A DNA stretch of 64,000 nucleotides from Rugalucina vietnamica (taxonomy: Eukaryota; Mollusca; Bivalvia; Lucinida; Lucinidae). The DNA is taken from the NCBI GenBank assembly GCA_964017185.1, contig OZ024876.1, forward strand, positions 15,129,726 to 15,193,725, written 5' to 3'. A program made the translations under genes and the position numbers. Under the pieces are notes generated by a model. That model had not been told where the DNA came from and ran no database searches. It saw only the letters and a list, made by a program, of their open reading frames with translations. Within the stretch, counting starts at the first letter, position 1. Each line of letters starts with the position of its first letter. Below, one piece after another: positions 9,354 to 20,255 of the stretch.

Positions 9354-11335
9354 CTGTTGTATGAATGCCGCAATGACTTGAAAATTTCCTACACGCGTGT
9401 CGCGAGGAACAGCGGAAAAGTGATTAAAATTCATGTAAAAATCACGCGAAAATCGTGCAAAATCCTCGAGTGCTTCCCGCAGCCCACATGTATTGTATAA
9501 TTCACGCGACGATTTCTCACGCATGAAGCGTGGAGCTTGCATTGCTTCAACGAAGATCGATACTACATGTAGTGAGAATAAACGGTAAAATGCAAATTTA
9601 CATGCAAAGTTTTATATGCATGTACGGTCGGAGATGTTTTACGGCTACGCTTCGAGCCTCGGTAAAACAAATTTCCGACAGTGTCAAGGGCCGAACGCCA
9701 CTTCTGATCATATATTAGTCAAAAGTTCTAAACGGCCACAATGGATTTTGTCGATTCTCGTCATTGCCAAAGACCACTAAAATGTTGTCTTTGCTTCATT
9801 TAATACTCCAGTATATATATAAAGGTTGCCACAAAACAACGTAGCATTAATTCCAAAACATACCCAAGGGCTTTTAATTTCCCGCCGAAATAGACGGTCA
9901 CATTAATTCAAATTAGACATAAGCTGTAATTTTTTATACATTTGATTACTTTATGGTCCTTATTTAATTTGCAAATGTATCTGTACTTTTATATGCAGAA
10001 ATTTAAGCCCCTCTCTAATATTGATTCATTAGAACAACTCTCAGCTGTTCTTCCACATTGTTGTCACTCGTCTCCGGGGAGCCGGGACTTTTAGCAGGGA
10101 CTTCACCACAAATCTGACCCCGCAGTGCCGTTCTTTTAGCAGGACTTTAAAACCTAAGTTTAACTAAGTTAAACATCCCGCTATTCCCCGGCCTTAGGGG
10201 TGGGGGTGGGGATACACATGACTGGTGCATAAGACATCGTATTATATGGTGGACTTAATATTTTTATGAAATTTTAGAAAACAATCTCAAAAGAACGACC
10301 GCCCGACATCACTTCTTGTGACGTTACTCTGACATATGTTGCGGGGGTGATTTAAGGAAAACAGTTTGTTTATTTCCTAATCTATACCGTTCAAATGGGA
10401 TCAAGAGTACAAGCATGTGTAAACTATGTGTAATATTGTAAACGTGAAAATCTACGTCTATGAAAAGTGACTGCATATCCGACGCAATACGTCTCCAACA
10501 TTCATACACGGTAGGTTCTGTTACGCAAGAAGCGAGTCAAGCGCGTTAAATGGGTTGAGTTTGCTGTCCCTGCTATAACCGACGTCAGCTAATTTACATC
10601 ATTATAGTTTTCGAAACTAGGTTAAATTTGCACCGGGTGTTTATTTTTCTGAATACGCTGTTCACATGGCATAAAATACACCCGCCCAGAGGTGCAAAAA
10701 TGCACACAAGTACAAATGTTGCACATGAACACGGCTTAAGCCTAATATTTAGGTCATGGAAGGGTATTTTGGGATATAGGGATATCGGCAAAACAATTAA
10801 ATACATAAGGTATATTTTTGTCAAAATTTAAAGGGATATGGAATAATGAAGATGTCCTGCAAGCACATTTAGAATATATTAGGATGCCAATTTTAGCGAT
10901 ACTTACTCAAATCTAGGGAACATTTTTTTCGGAAACTCTAATAGAGGGATACGGGATACAGAGACATTCCTTCCAGGGCATCAGTATTTAGTATCTACTG
11001 TAGGTGCCGCCCATACGGTAATCCATGTAGAACTATACAACACTGATCAGGATACAGAGAGATTACTTGAATTTCCTTGCGTTTGTTCCAGTTTAAAATG
11101 TAAAAATCGTAGCAACAAAACCAACAAATCGTTTGCAAGAATGTGAGACATTAACATGATGAGTTGGCGCAGATTTCTCCTCTTTTTAGCAGAAAAAATG
11201 ACGTTACTTGCTTAAAAGAAATACAATGTAGACTGAAAGGAGACACTTCGTGGTGCCGTTACTGTGATATAGGCGTGCGGTAGGATCAAGTACAAATCAA
11301 AACTTTTAAAATATCTACAATGCTACTGCTATGTT
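9354..11335. other. Interior of the foldback-like element, no gene seen
   Basis: AT-rich sequence with a short CG-rich patch at 9395-9545 (repeated CACGCGA motifs). A weak inverted counterpart, GCACGATTTTC, lies near 12228. Open frames of 60-80 codons here show no domain. A G-run (GGGGTGGGGGTGGGG) lies near 10198. I see nothing codable. Confidence 0.5.
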
Positions 11336-11995
11336 GCCTTCTTTAATTGCACGCCGGTGGCTCAGGTTTCAGACTCTATATTAGCCCCGACGTAAAGCTA
11401 TTCATTTTAGTTGGTCGGGACCGAAGCTTCTTGTCTGTTGCCTGGCCCACCGGGGTTAAACTGGTATTTTTCTTTTGCTCCGGATTTTCAGTGGATACGT
11501 AGATCAAACTCAACGCACTTTTCAGTTGATGGCGCCCAGTGAACTCCATCGTCGGGCAGCTAATGGTATTTGCCAGTCCTTGTTTGTAATTCATCGTGGT
11601 GGTGGTGATTATCACTATTTATTTGATGATTCATTGAGTAGTAACTAATTAAATGTTGTGAACAACTGCAGAAGATGAGGGTGAGGTTAGGCGCCTGTAA
11701 AACTGGTTTAGGACCCCAGTAATTTTATATTACTGTTCGTTTCAATGGGGTACTTCTGTTGTGGTCCTAATTGTTTTATTTTTTGGTGTTGATTTCTGTG
11801 CTGTTTGCACCATATGTATTTTTAGTTCGGGTAACTGAGTGACCACCTATTGGGAAATAGCTGCTCACTCGGCTTTCGATATGTTGTCTTGGTATAAAAG
11901 TACCTAATTGTTAATTAAGTTTTCTGGAGTGGGAACTTCTTTCTGATGGCGCCATTTCCTAGTCATTGTCTAGTTTTACCTATTTACTCTTGATT
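11336..11995 (+). repeat. Rep-A copy nested in the foldback-like element
   Basis: Rep-A landmarks occur in order: GACTCTATATTAGCCCCGAC, AAGCTATTCATTTTAGTTGG, CTTGTCTGTTGCCTGGCCCA, GAAGATGAGGGTGAGGTTAG, CAGTAATTTTATATTACTG, and GAGTGACCACCTATTGGGAA. It provides the empty site (TATTCATTTTAGTTGG at about 11399-11414) for the Helentron-like insertion at 12903-14585. Non-coding. Confidence 0.7.
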
Positions 11996-12365
11996 GATCA
12001 ATCTGGAATGGCATTTCTTTCAAACAGTGATCTTTGACAGAAAACTCGAACTATGAAGGACTAAAAGAATTTATTATTAAACTTCGTCAATGGCGTAATA
12101 TATCTTGATCTTCCTCTGGTAAATCTACCACTTGAATTTTAATGATCAATCTTACACGAAACTGTAACGATTTAACAAGGACGGAAAAGTACCGTCCGTG
12201 ACACGTAATAGAATAAGCGCGAAATTCGCACGATTTTCACATAAAGTGCATGCACTTTTTTTTTTTAAATAAATGTTCGTACGTGTATATGATGTCCGCG
12301 CACGACGCAGAATTTTTAATAAATCCTGCTACCACTATTGGCAGACCGAAACCTATATTTTATAT

Positions 12366-12534
12366 CTGCAATGATGATATAATTGGAATAAAAAATAGTT
12401 TTTCGGACTAGCGGGCCTTCGGACTAGCGGGCCTTCGGACTGGCGGACCTTCGGACTAGCGGGCCTTCGGACTAGCGGACCTTCGGATCGGTGGGGCTTC
12501 GGACTAAAGGGCCTTCGGACTATCGGGCGGTCAC
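12366..12534 (-). repeat. 16-bp minisatellite, right arm (about 8 units) with inner unique arm
   Basis: Reverse-complement units CTTCGGACTAGCGGGC from 12404 to the end. The inner 38 bp (12366-12403) pair with 9316-9353. Confidence 0.88.
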
Positions 12535-12567
12535 CGTTTACACAAATGTTAGCAAATACGGACTTTA
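12535..12567. repeat. Macro-repeat R0, short third segment
   Basis: TTAGCAAATACGGACTTTAT matches R1 TAGCAAACACGGACTTTGTT near 26058-26080. In R1 this is followed at once by CCCGACACTGTAAG, whereas here that sequence resumes only at 15546. A Rep-A cluster is inserted between. Confidence 0.7.
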
Positions 12568-12902
12568 TTTTTAGTTATGTTTAGGTAACTGAGTGGCCAC
12601 CTATTGGGAAAATAGCTGCTCATTCGGCTTACGATATGTTTTCATGGTATACATACCTGATTGTTAATTTAGTTTTTTCCCACCTCGGTTTTTGGAGTGG
12701 GAATCTTTTTCTGCTTGCGCCTTTTCACGATCTTTGCCTTCTTGTACCTTTTTATATCAGAGTTCTTGTGGTTGTGCCGTGTGGCGGCCCTAAAAAGTCT
12801 CCTCGTACATCCATTTAATGCTCTTATTTTTCCAGTCTTCAAGGATCGGGCGTCGGGGCGGGCGTCAGACTCTATGATGGCCCCGACTTAAAGCTATTCA
12901 TT
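12568..12902 (+). repeat. Rep-A arm with a 376-family fragment
   Basis: It contains GGTAACTGAGTGGCCACC, CTCATTCGGCTTACGATATG, CCCACCTCGGTTTTTGGAGT and the terminus CTTTGCCTTCTTGTACC (near 12733-12750). A 40-bp piece of the 376-bp family (GTGCCGTGTGGCGGCCCTAA) follows at 12775, then more Rep-A (GACTCTATGATGGCCCCGAC). Short overlapping frames here are not genes. Confidence 0.65.
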
Positions 12903-14585
12903 AGCTCACCTTTGGCTCACAAGGTGAGCTTATAGGATGGCCATGATCCGGCGTCCGTCCGTCGTCCGTCCGTCGTCGTCGTCGTCGTCCACAATTTCAA
13001 AGATCTTCTTCTCTGAAACCGCTTGGCCGATCTAGTTGAAATTTTATGTGGAGCCTCCTTGGGTAGTGGCATTTCAAGTTTGATTGCGAAATCCAGGTCA
13101 CATGACCAAGATGGCCGCCACGCCCATATATGGTAAAAACCCTTCAAAAATCTTCTTCTCCAGAACCGGTGGGCCGATTTCCACGAAACTTGGTATGTAG
13201 CATCAGGGACTTCAGCCCATCATAGTTTGATAAAATGATGACCCTTGGATGACCTTGACCTATTTTACGGCAAGGTCAAATTTGGAAACATAGGCTTTTA
13301 CATGGGAAAAAGTGAAAACTATGGATTTTTTGAAAACTATTGCAGCCTGATGCCTGAAAAGTGGTAGATGCAAACAACTAATGGAGTAGATGAAGGTATG
13401 TGATTAATGTAGGTCAAGGTCATCTCTTGACCTTGGCCAGTCTGTCGTCCATACACACTTTTCAAAGATCTTCTTCTCTGAAACTGCTTGGCCAATCAAA
13501 ATGAAATTTTATGTGGAGCATCCATGGGTAGGGGAGACAAAAGTTTGATCGCGAAATTCAGGTCACATGACCAAGATGGCTGCCACGCCCATATACGGTA
13601 AAAACCACTCAAAAATCTTCTTCTCCAGAACCGGTTGGCCGATTTCCACGAAACTTGGTATGTAGCATCGGGGACTTCAGCCCATCATAGTTTGATAAAA
13701 TGATGACCCTTGGATGACCTTGACCTAATTTACGGCAAGGTCAAATTTGGAAACATAGGCTTTTACATGGGAAAAAGTGAAAACTATGGATTTTTTGAAA
13801 ACTATTGCAGCCTGATGCCTGAAAAGTGGTAGATGCAAACAACTAATGGAGTAGATGAAGGTATGTGATTAATGTAGGTCAAGGTCATCTCTTGACCTTG
13901 GCCGGTCTGTTGTCCATACACACTTTTCAAAGATCTTCTTCTCTGAAACTGCTGGGCCAATCAAAGTGAAATTTTATGTGGAGCATCCATGGGTAGGGGA
14001 GACAAAAGTTTGATCGCGAAATCCAGGTCACATTACCAAGATGGCCGCCACGCCCATATATGGTAAAACCACTCAAAAATTTTCTTCTCCAGAACCGGCA
14101 GGCCAATTTTCGCGAAACTTGGTATGTAGCATTTGGGACTCCAGCCCATCCTAGTTTGATCAAATGATGACCATAGGATGACCTTGACCTATTTTACGGC
14201 AAGGTCAATTTTGGAAACATAGGCTTTTACATGGGAAAAGGCGGAAACAATGGATATTTTGGAAACTGTTGCAGTCTGAGACCTGGAAGTTGCTAGATGC
14301 AGACAACCAATGGAGTCAATGAAGGTAAGTAATTAATGAAGGCCAAGGTCATTTCTTGACCTTGACCCAAAGTCATTTAAATATCAAAATTAAAATTGTG
14401 GTTTTCTCATAAATCACTGGGTTTGGAAACTATTGCAGCCTGAGACCTGAAACTTTGCAGATGCAGACAACTTATGAATTCAATAAAGGTGTGTGAGTAT
14501 TCAAGGTCGAGGTCATTTCATGATGACTTAATACTGCAGGATCAGGCTTCAGGTGAGCGTTCTCAGGACCAATGGTCCTCTGGTT
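12903..14585 (+). mobile_element. Helitron/Helentron-like non-autonomous element carrying 465-bp repeats
   Basis: Left end AGCTCACCTTTGGCTCACAAGGTGAGC forms a perfect 9-bp stem (GCTCACCTT/AAGGTGAGC). The right end has a GGACCAATGGTCC hairpin followed by TCTGGTT. The flanks join to CATT|TTAG, and the nested Rep-A at about 11405 reads CATTTTAG without interruption. Insertion therefore occurred between two Ts with no target duplication. A subterminal 3' hairpin and TT insertion without duplication fit the Helentron type of rolling-circle element; this is inference from structure. No Rep/helicase gene is present. Confidence 0.55.
12998..14370 (+). repeat. 465-bp tandem repeat, three units
   Basis: CAAAGATCTTCTTCTCTGAA starts at 12998, 13463 and 13928, an exact 465-bp period twice. 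Each unit carries TCACATGACCAAGATGGC (the third reads CATTACC), GAAACTTGGTATGTAGCAT, and GATGACCTTGACCTA. The first two units are very similar and the third is more diverged. A CGTC/CCGT simple run precedes them at about 12951-12990. Confidence 0.9.
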
Positions 14586-14877
14586 TTAGTTAGTTGGGGC
14601 CGGAGCTTCTTGTCTGTTGCTTGGCCCACCGGGGTCCAACTGGTAATTTTCTTTTGCTCCGGAGTTAGTAAGTTATTTGGCGCCCAGGGATCTCCATCGT
14701 AGGGCAGCTTTCTCAATCTGTGAGTCCTGGTGTTTTATTCATCTGGATGTTTATCATGATTTATTTGTTTGTTCCTGATGATTCATTGACTAGTTAGAGA
14801 TTCACCACGAGGAACGAAGAACTAACTAAATGTTGTGAATCACTGCAGAAGCTGAGGGTGAGGTTATGGCCATGTAA
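14586..14877 (+). repeat. Rep-A segment right of the Helentron-like insertion
   Basis: Continues the interrupted Rep-A copy: CTTGTCTGTTGCTTGGCCCA, GATCTCCATCGTAGGGCAGC, ATTCACCACGAGGAACGAAG, CTGCAGAAGCTGAGGGTGAG. Non-coding. Confidence 0.7.
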
Positions 14878-15540
14878 AAATGTACAAGTAGGCAAAGATC
14901 AGGAAAAGGCGCAATCAGAAAAAGATTCCCACTCCAAAAAAAAAAAAATACCAAACTAACAATCAGGTACTTATACCATGAAACATATCGTAAGCCGAAT
15001 GAGCAGCTATTTTCCCAATAGGTGGCCACTCAGTTACCTTAACTTAACTAAAACTTACATAAAGCGCCAACAGCACAAAACAATTTTAAACACCAAGACA
15101 TTAAACAAAAAGAACCACCACAGAAGTATCGCCTTGGAACGATCAGTAAACACAAAGTTACTGGTGGGCTCAAACCGGTTTTACAGGCGCCTAACCTCAC
15201 CCTCAGCTTCTGCAGTGTTTAAGCCCGCCGGTTTAAGCCCGCCAGTAATTTTGTGTTACTGATCGTTCCAAGGCGATACTTCTATGGTAACTCTTTTTGT
15301 TTTATGTCTTGGTGTTTAATTTTTTTGTGCTGTTGGAGCCTTATGTATGTTTTCATATTTTTGGTTAAGTTTAGGTAACTGAGTGGCCACCTGTTGGGAA
15401 AATAGTTGCTCATTCGGCTTACGATATGTTTTCATGGTATCAGTTCCTGATTGTTAATTTATTTTTTCCCACCTCGGTTTTTGGAGTGGGAATCTTTTTC
15501 TGATTGCGCCTTTTCATGATCTTTGCCTATTTGTACCTTT
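14878..15540. mobile_element. Rep-A in palindromic (foldback) form, about 330-bp arms
   Basis: The left arm starts TGTACAAGTAGGCAAAGATC at 14880 and the right arm ends in CTTTGCCTATTTGTACC at about 15537. The two arms are reverse complements over most of their length (GGCCACTCAGTTACC/GGTAACTGAGTGGCC, ATCGCCTTGGAACGATCAGT/ACTGATCGTTCCAAGGCGAT), and they meet near 15215. Termini are the same as at 20260, 26447, 27364, 27656, 31708 and 33419. No frame inside codes for a transposase. Confidence 0.75.
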
Positions 15541-15880
15541 TTTCGTTCCCGACACTGTAAGAACTGAAGTGCCTCAAAATCGACAATGTGGCACTGGTAA
15601 ACAAATTCACGTTTTCATTATTGTGTCATAATAGACTAAAGCTGCCATTAATAATTGAATTACATCAAAAAATGGGACCTCGCTCATAAATCATGCGACT
15701 AAAAGACTTTAGAAAGTGTAAAGGGATGAATGTCTGAAGATTTTTGAAATACAATCGTTAAGTGCCACTCTCGTCGACATAAAATGAAAATACCTATATT
15801 TAATATAATATGAATAAAATGGACGTTCGAAGAAATATTTTCAGATACATTAGCAATTCATTAGCTATTTCTCGACTAAA
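15541..15880. repeat. Macro-repeat R0, terminal segment
   Basis: It aligns with R1 26083-26395: CCCGACACTGTAAG, AAATTCACGTTTTCATTATT, GCCACTCTCGTCGACATAAA, CCTATATTTAATATA. The same end also appears in R3 at 38203-38285. Confidence 0.75.
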
Positions 15881-16104
15881 CTCTGACCGTTTAATTTAAG
15901 AAACTCGAAAACCGGGCTTAGATTTTTAATATCTGATATTTTTAAATTGTCATATTTGGTATATGACTTTAAAATGAAAAATCCTGTCTGAAACCAAAAT
16001 TATTAAAAAAACCAGATCATCTCCGTCAATGGAATTTTGGTTTAGCGTTACAATTACATGGGCGAACTCAGTAGGACACAGCATCCAATGTAATCAATGA
16101 TTCG
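15881..16104. other. Unassigned DNA upstream of the LINE
   Basis: AT-rich, no repeat match noticed and no open frame. It may include decayed 5' sequence of the LINE that follows. Confidence 0.3.
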
Positions 16105-16959
16105 ATGTATTTTGCGGACTCTATTAATAACTTGGTCGACCAGATATGGACACGTGCACCTGATACTAGCATGAGTATCCATACATATCATATAACCCAC
16201 ATTTGTAGGCCAAGAGAAAATAAATATCCTATTTCGGGCGGAATGATGTTATTGATAAATCCTAGATTAAAAGCAGGTATTGAAGTTATTAAAAATAAAT
16301 CGAGTGAGATCCAATGGGTGAGATTGTCAAAAGAATATTTTTCACTTTCTCATGATATATATTTATGTTTTACTTACATTGCTCCAGCTAATTCTTCATA
16401 TACATTAAGACATAATCTTTATATTTTTTCATTGTTAGAAACTGACATTTTATACTATAGCTCTCTTGGTGAAATAATGATATGTGGGGATACAAATGCT
16501 CGTACTGGCATGGAATCCGATTATGTTGATAATACATGTAATAATAAGTATATCTCTATCCCTCACTATACTTCTTGTCAGAATAGAATCAAACATAGAA
16601 AAAGTAAAGATCTTGTTTGTTCCTCAAGGGGTAAGGAATTGATTGACTTGTGTATTGCTGGTAATTTGCATATATTAAATGGTAGAGCTTTTGGTGATAT
16701 TTTTGGTGATTACACATGTTTTCAACATAATGGAAATAGTGTGGTTGATTATTGTATTGTTTCTGAGTCTCTATACAGGAATGTTCTATATTTTCATGTC
16801 CAAGATTTTGAACCACTATTAAGTGATCATGCTATGATAGTCACAAATTTGTTTGTCAGTTATAGACCTGATCAAGCTAACAGTAAAACTAAGCTTTATG
16901 ATATACCCCAGGGTTATGTTTGGAATCAAGAGTCCTTTTTTTATTCTCCAAAGTTTTAG
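16105..16959 (+). pseudogene. LINE APE-type endonuclease domain
   Basis: A 284-codon frame. Visible exonuclease-endonuclease-phosphatase motifs are GGMMLLI (residues 46-52), the core ICGDTNAR, VVDYCIVS, and the final LLSDHAMI holding the catalytic SDH. The N-terminal strand with the first catalytic N/E residues is not recognisable, so the domain is truncated or decayed at its start, and M1 is only the first ATG in the open stretch. This enzyme would nick target DNA for target-primed reverse transcription. The frame then shifts at about 16920-16960. Confidence 0.8.
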
Positions 16960-17534
16960 GCTCCACAGGTGTAAAAAATAAAATAAAGGTCTTTTTGAAC
17001 TCAGTACCTTCAGATGATGTTGATGATACATTGAATGTCTTTAATAATATAATTGAAACAGCATGTAGTTTATCTCTACGCAAAAAGGCTAGACCAGTTA
17101 ACAAGAAAATTATAAGGAGGAAAAATTGGTTTGATGCTGACTTACAATCTCTTCATAAGGAGTTACATAGAAAAAGTGTATCTTATTCTAGACATCCTGA
17201 TGATCCTATAGTACGAGGCTCATTCTTTAAATTTAGGAAAAAGTATAGTAAAATATGTAAACAAAAGAAGCGAGCACATAAAATTAACATTATCAAGAAA
17301 CGTGATGAGCTCCTCAAGGATGATCCATCAGAGTACTGGAAATTGGTCAAAGAACTTGGGGATGAACATAACAATGATGATCCAAGTAATAGAATTTCTT
17401 GTGATACATTGATATCCCATTTTACTAAATTATTTTCAGTTAAAAGTCAATTTCAGCGACTAAATAAAGATTTTGAGAAACGTTTAGGCGATATAGAAAA
17501 GGACAAATCTTTCACAGAATGGATTTTAAAATAA
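16920..17534 (+). pseudogene. LINE endonuclease-RT linker region
   Basis: This is in a different frame from the endonuclease part and overlaps it by 40 bp, so a frameshift lies between. It is rich in K and R (KIIRRKNWFDADLQSLHKEL, then FRKKYSKICKQKKR). It has the conserved ...PSEYWKLVKELG motif typical of the region before the RT of such LINEs. It ends just as the RT frame begins. Confidence 0.75.
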
Positions 17535-18442
17535 CTGAAAAGAAAGTTATGCAAGCTATTGTCAAATTAAAAAATGGTAAGTCAGCAGGTTTAGATGGAG
17601 TAAAATATGAGATGTTAAAATGTGGACAGAGCTCTTTAACACCTTGCATCGTTAAATTGTTTAATCACAGCTTGTCATCGGGTCAGTATCCTAAAGAATG
17701 GAAAAATAGTTATATTAAACCACTTTATAAAGGTGGTGATCCTCTAAATCCATCAAATTATAGAGGTATATCAATAATGTCTTGCATGTCTAAGTTATTT
17801 AGCAGTGTTCTTAATAACAGATTGCAGACGTTTTTCGACAAGAATAAAATTATTAATGAAACACAAATAGTTTTTCAACCGAAAGCATGAGCCTCAAATC
17901 ATATGTTTGTTTTACGTACATTAATTGAAAAGTACCAGAGTCTAGATAGTAACCTATATGTGTGCTTTGTTGACTTTCAAAAGGCATTTGACTCTGTTGT
18001 TCACAATATTTTGTTTTATAAGCTCTGCAAGGTAAATATATCTGGCTTGTTTTATAATGTGCTAAAGAATATGTATTCTGAAAATTGTATACAAATAAAG
18101 GTTGGTAATAATTCATCTGAACAAGTTTCACAAAATGTTGGCGTAGGACAAGGAGATAAGCTTAGTCCTAATTTATTCAAATTATTCCTCAATGATCTTC
18201 CCTCGTGTTTTGATGAGAAAGATGACCAAGTTTCTTTAGACAGTATATCCTTTAGCTGCCTTTTATATGCTGATGATCTGCTTTTACTTTCCACGACTGA
18301 GGCAGGTTTACAACGTTGCTTGAATAAACTGTCCCTTTATTGTTGTGATAATGGAATGACAGTCAATTTGAAGAAAACACAAATTATTACTTTTAGTAAA
18401 AGTGGTAGAAAATCCAACTGCAATTTTTGTTTAACAATGTAG
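17519..18442 (+). pseudogene. LINE reverse transcriptase domain
   Basis: One frame, broken by a TGA at about 17888-17890. Before the stop: LKNGKSAGLDGVKYEML, PKEWKNSYIKPLYKGGDP, NYRGISIMSCMSKLFSSVL. After it: VDFQKAFDSV (first catalytic Asp region), GVGQGDKLSPNLF, and the catalytic CLLYADDLLLL with YADD at 18266-18277. It is the polymerase that copies the element RNA at the nicked target. At least one nonsense change and flanking frameshifts make it inactive. Confidence 0.88.
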
Positions 18443-19192
18443 AAATAGAAGAAGTCCAGTCATATAAATATTTGGGTATTTTATTCTCAGCATCTGATAC
18501 TTTTTCTCATTGTCAAAACGATTTATATAAAAGAGCGTTAAAGGCACAGTTTAAGTTGAGTAAATGTTTTGGAGACTTGCATCAGAATGTGGATACTATT
18601 TTACACTTATTTGATCATACTGTTGAACCGGTTTTACTGTATGGTAGTGAAATATGGGGAACCATAAACACTTTATCAGCTAATGTTAAGAAAGAAGGTT
18701 TTAGTATTTTTGATGCATTACGTAACATGCTATGTGAAAAGTTACATATCAAATTTTTGAAATATGTTTTAGGAGTCCATAGAAAGACCACAAATGTTGC
18801 TGTTATGGGAGAGCTAGGTCGATATCCAATTATAATTAATGTGTTTTGTGACACTGTTAAATATTTTGAAAGGCTAATTTCAGACGATGTAAGTAATTTG
18901 CGGAAGGGAGCTTTGAAAGAAAATGGTTACTTACATGAACACAAGAAACAAAAAATGGTTATCTAGCTTGTACTTTCTTTTTAAATGTTTGGATATATCT
19001 AATTCATCTGTCTCAAATGATAAGTTGGCTAGTGTTGCAAAGTCAAAACTTATAAAAAGATATAAAGCTGAATGGATTAATGCCTTATCAAAAATAGGGA
19101 CAATCAAACTGGAAAATTACGTACATATTCATTGTTCAAATATCGGCTATGTAGAGAGTCATATTTTAAATATATTAAAGGTATTTCTGTAA
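18427..19192 (+). pseudogene. LINE RT thumb and post-RT region (two frames)
   Basis: SYKYLGILFSASDTFSHC and the conserved VEPVLLYGSEIWG are read in the frame starting 18427. The sequence shifts again near 18930-18960 into the frame 18923-19192. These motifs are standard immediately downstream of RT in this type of LINE. No RNase H domain is evident. Confidence 0.75.
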
Positions 19193-19524
19193 GAAGAATT
19201 TTTACAAAATTAAGAGTAAGCTGCCATAAACTTGAAATTGAACTTCGTCGTTATAAAAAAGTGCAAGCAGATGCAAGATTATGTCCTTTATGTCAACTTG
19301 AAGTTGAAGACGAAATCCATTTTGTAACAAATGGTTCTTTATTAAGCACCAAAAGAAAACAGTTCTTTAATGACATAGGTAAAATATTTGTAAATTTTAG
19401 TGTCATGTCTGATGTACAAAAATTTATTTGGCTTTTTAGTAGTGAAAATGCTCATGTTATAAGAGAGTTGTCAGTGTTTGTTTATGACTGCTATATGCAA
19501 CGTTTTGAGATGTTAAGAAAGTGA
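19132..19524 (+). pseudogene. LINE C-terminal zinc-knuckle region
   Basis: A 130-codon open stretch with CPLC (C51, C54) and H63, then G68 where the second LINE has its last cysteine. The spacing is C-X2-C-X8-H-X4-G instead of C-X2-C-X8-H-X4-C, a TGT-to-GGT-type loss of a zinc ligand. The ending LRK-stop parallels the LYK-stop of the other LINE. Confidence 0.75.
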
Positions 19525-19537
19525 GTGTCCCTGATCT

Positions 19538-19819
19538 CATCGTGAAAACATGTCCATGCAATGTATACCCCTTTAGACCCCACCTTTAGATAGTAGAACT
19601 GGGGTATGCAGGGGTATACCTATTTTCCTTACTTTGGCCTGGAACGGGGATTGTGGGTGATCGTTGGAGCCACCTTGACGAGGCGATTCTAGCGTGTGCC
19701 CGCTGTCGGTGTTTTGGGCAACAATATTAAAAAATATAGAATTTTTTCTACCAAAAGATTTTCAATTGTATCTTACATTAAAAAGATTGATGATATTGCA
19801 TGGGCAGGTTTTCAAAATG
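19538..19819 (+). mobile_element. TIR-C family MITE in the LINE 3' UTR (282 bp)
   Basis: It starts CATCGTGAAAACATGTCC and ends GGGCAGGTTTTCAAAATG, which are inverted repeats of about 25 bp. The interior has the family box ACTGGGGTATGCAGGGG (about 19600) and a degraded hairpin (GACGAGGCGATTCTAGCGTG). No frame of interest. Confidence 0.75.
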
Positions 19820-20255
19820 TGAGTTCAGTAATTGCCTCTCAAATGTTTATTTATGTGCTTTAGTCAATTGTTTTTACCTAATCAGAATCAAGCTTTTGTT
19901 ACTTTATTGTTAATGTTATACTATTTCATTTCATCATTATTTATATGTGATTCATATGCTACTATGTGGTGGCCCATAATCGGAAATAAATTCTATTCTT
20001 TTCTATTCTATTCATACTTTATGAGCTTCTCTATAGGTTTAGTAAGATTTATTCGCAGACAAAGAGGTTATTATTAACGTCATTAGTTCACAATTACGCA
20101 AAGTTTCGTATTTTCAAAATGTGAAGAAATGGCATTTAGAATCTAATTGACCATCCGTCGGAAATTTCCACAGATGCATAAATGACGTCGTAATTTGTTT
20201 ATAGATTAGAAATAGTTCACGAGAGGATGGAGTCTATGAATCCCATCTACCTCAT

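Larger units (their letters stand above)
9155..12534. mobile_element. Foldback-like transposon with minisatellite inverted termini
   Basis: Left end GTGAGCCCGCTAGTCCGAAG and right end TATCGGGCGGTCAC are inverted relative to each other. Each end is an array of a 16-bp unit (consensus TAGTCCGAAGGCCCGC): about 10 units at 9155-9318 and about 8 units in opposite orientation at 12404-12534. Inside the arrays the inverted similarity continues through unique sequence: 9311-9353 matches the reverse complement of 12366-12408 (shared TTATATCAT and ATTGCAG). R1 (about 26040-26070) lacks the insertion, reading GATGTGAAGTTTCCATAAATG straight through, so the 3.4-kb segment moved as a unit. No transposase frame is visible. 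A clear target duplication could not be resolved. Confidence 0.75.
16105..20006 (+). mobile_element. Decayed non-LTR retrotransposon (LINE-1 of this window)
   Basis: Plus-strand APE endonuclease, reverse transcriptase and C-terminal zinc-knuckle coding segments in order, spread over several frames with stops. The 3' UTR resumes after a TIR-C MITE (19538-19819) and ends in an AT-rich tail with TTCTATTC repeats at about 19986-20006, abutting macro-repeat R1. The 5' end, including any ORF1, is missing. Conserved C-terminal features match the second LINE at 45851-48366, so both belong to one clade that I cannot name securely. Confidence 0.85.

Noticed and set aside
12636-12891. Two overlapping frames with hydrophobic segments
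   Set aside because: They lie in a Rep-A arm. Similar hydrophobic frames appear in other Rep-A copies (14826-15029, 31464-31817) but break at different places.
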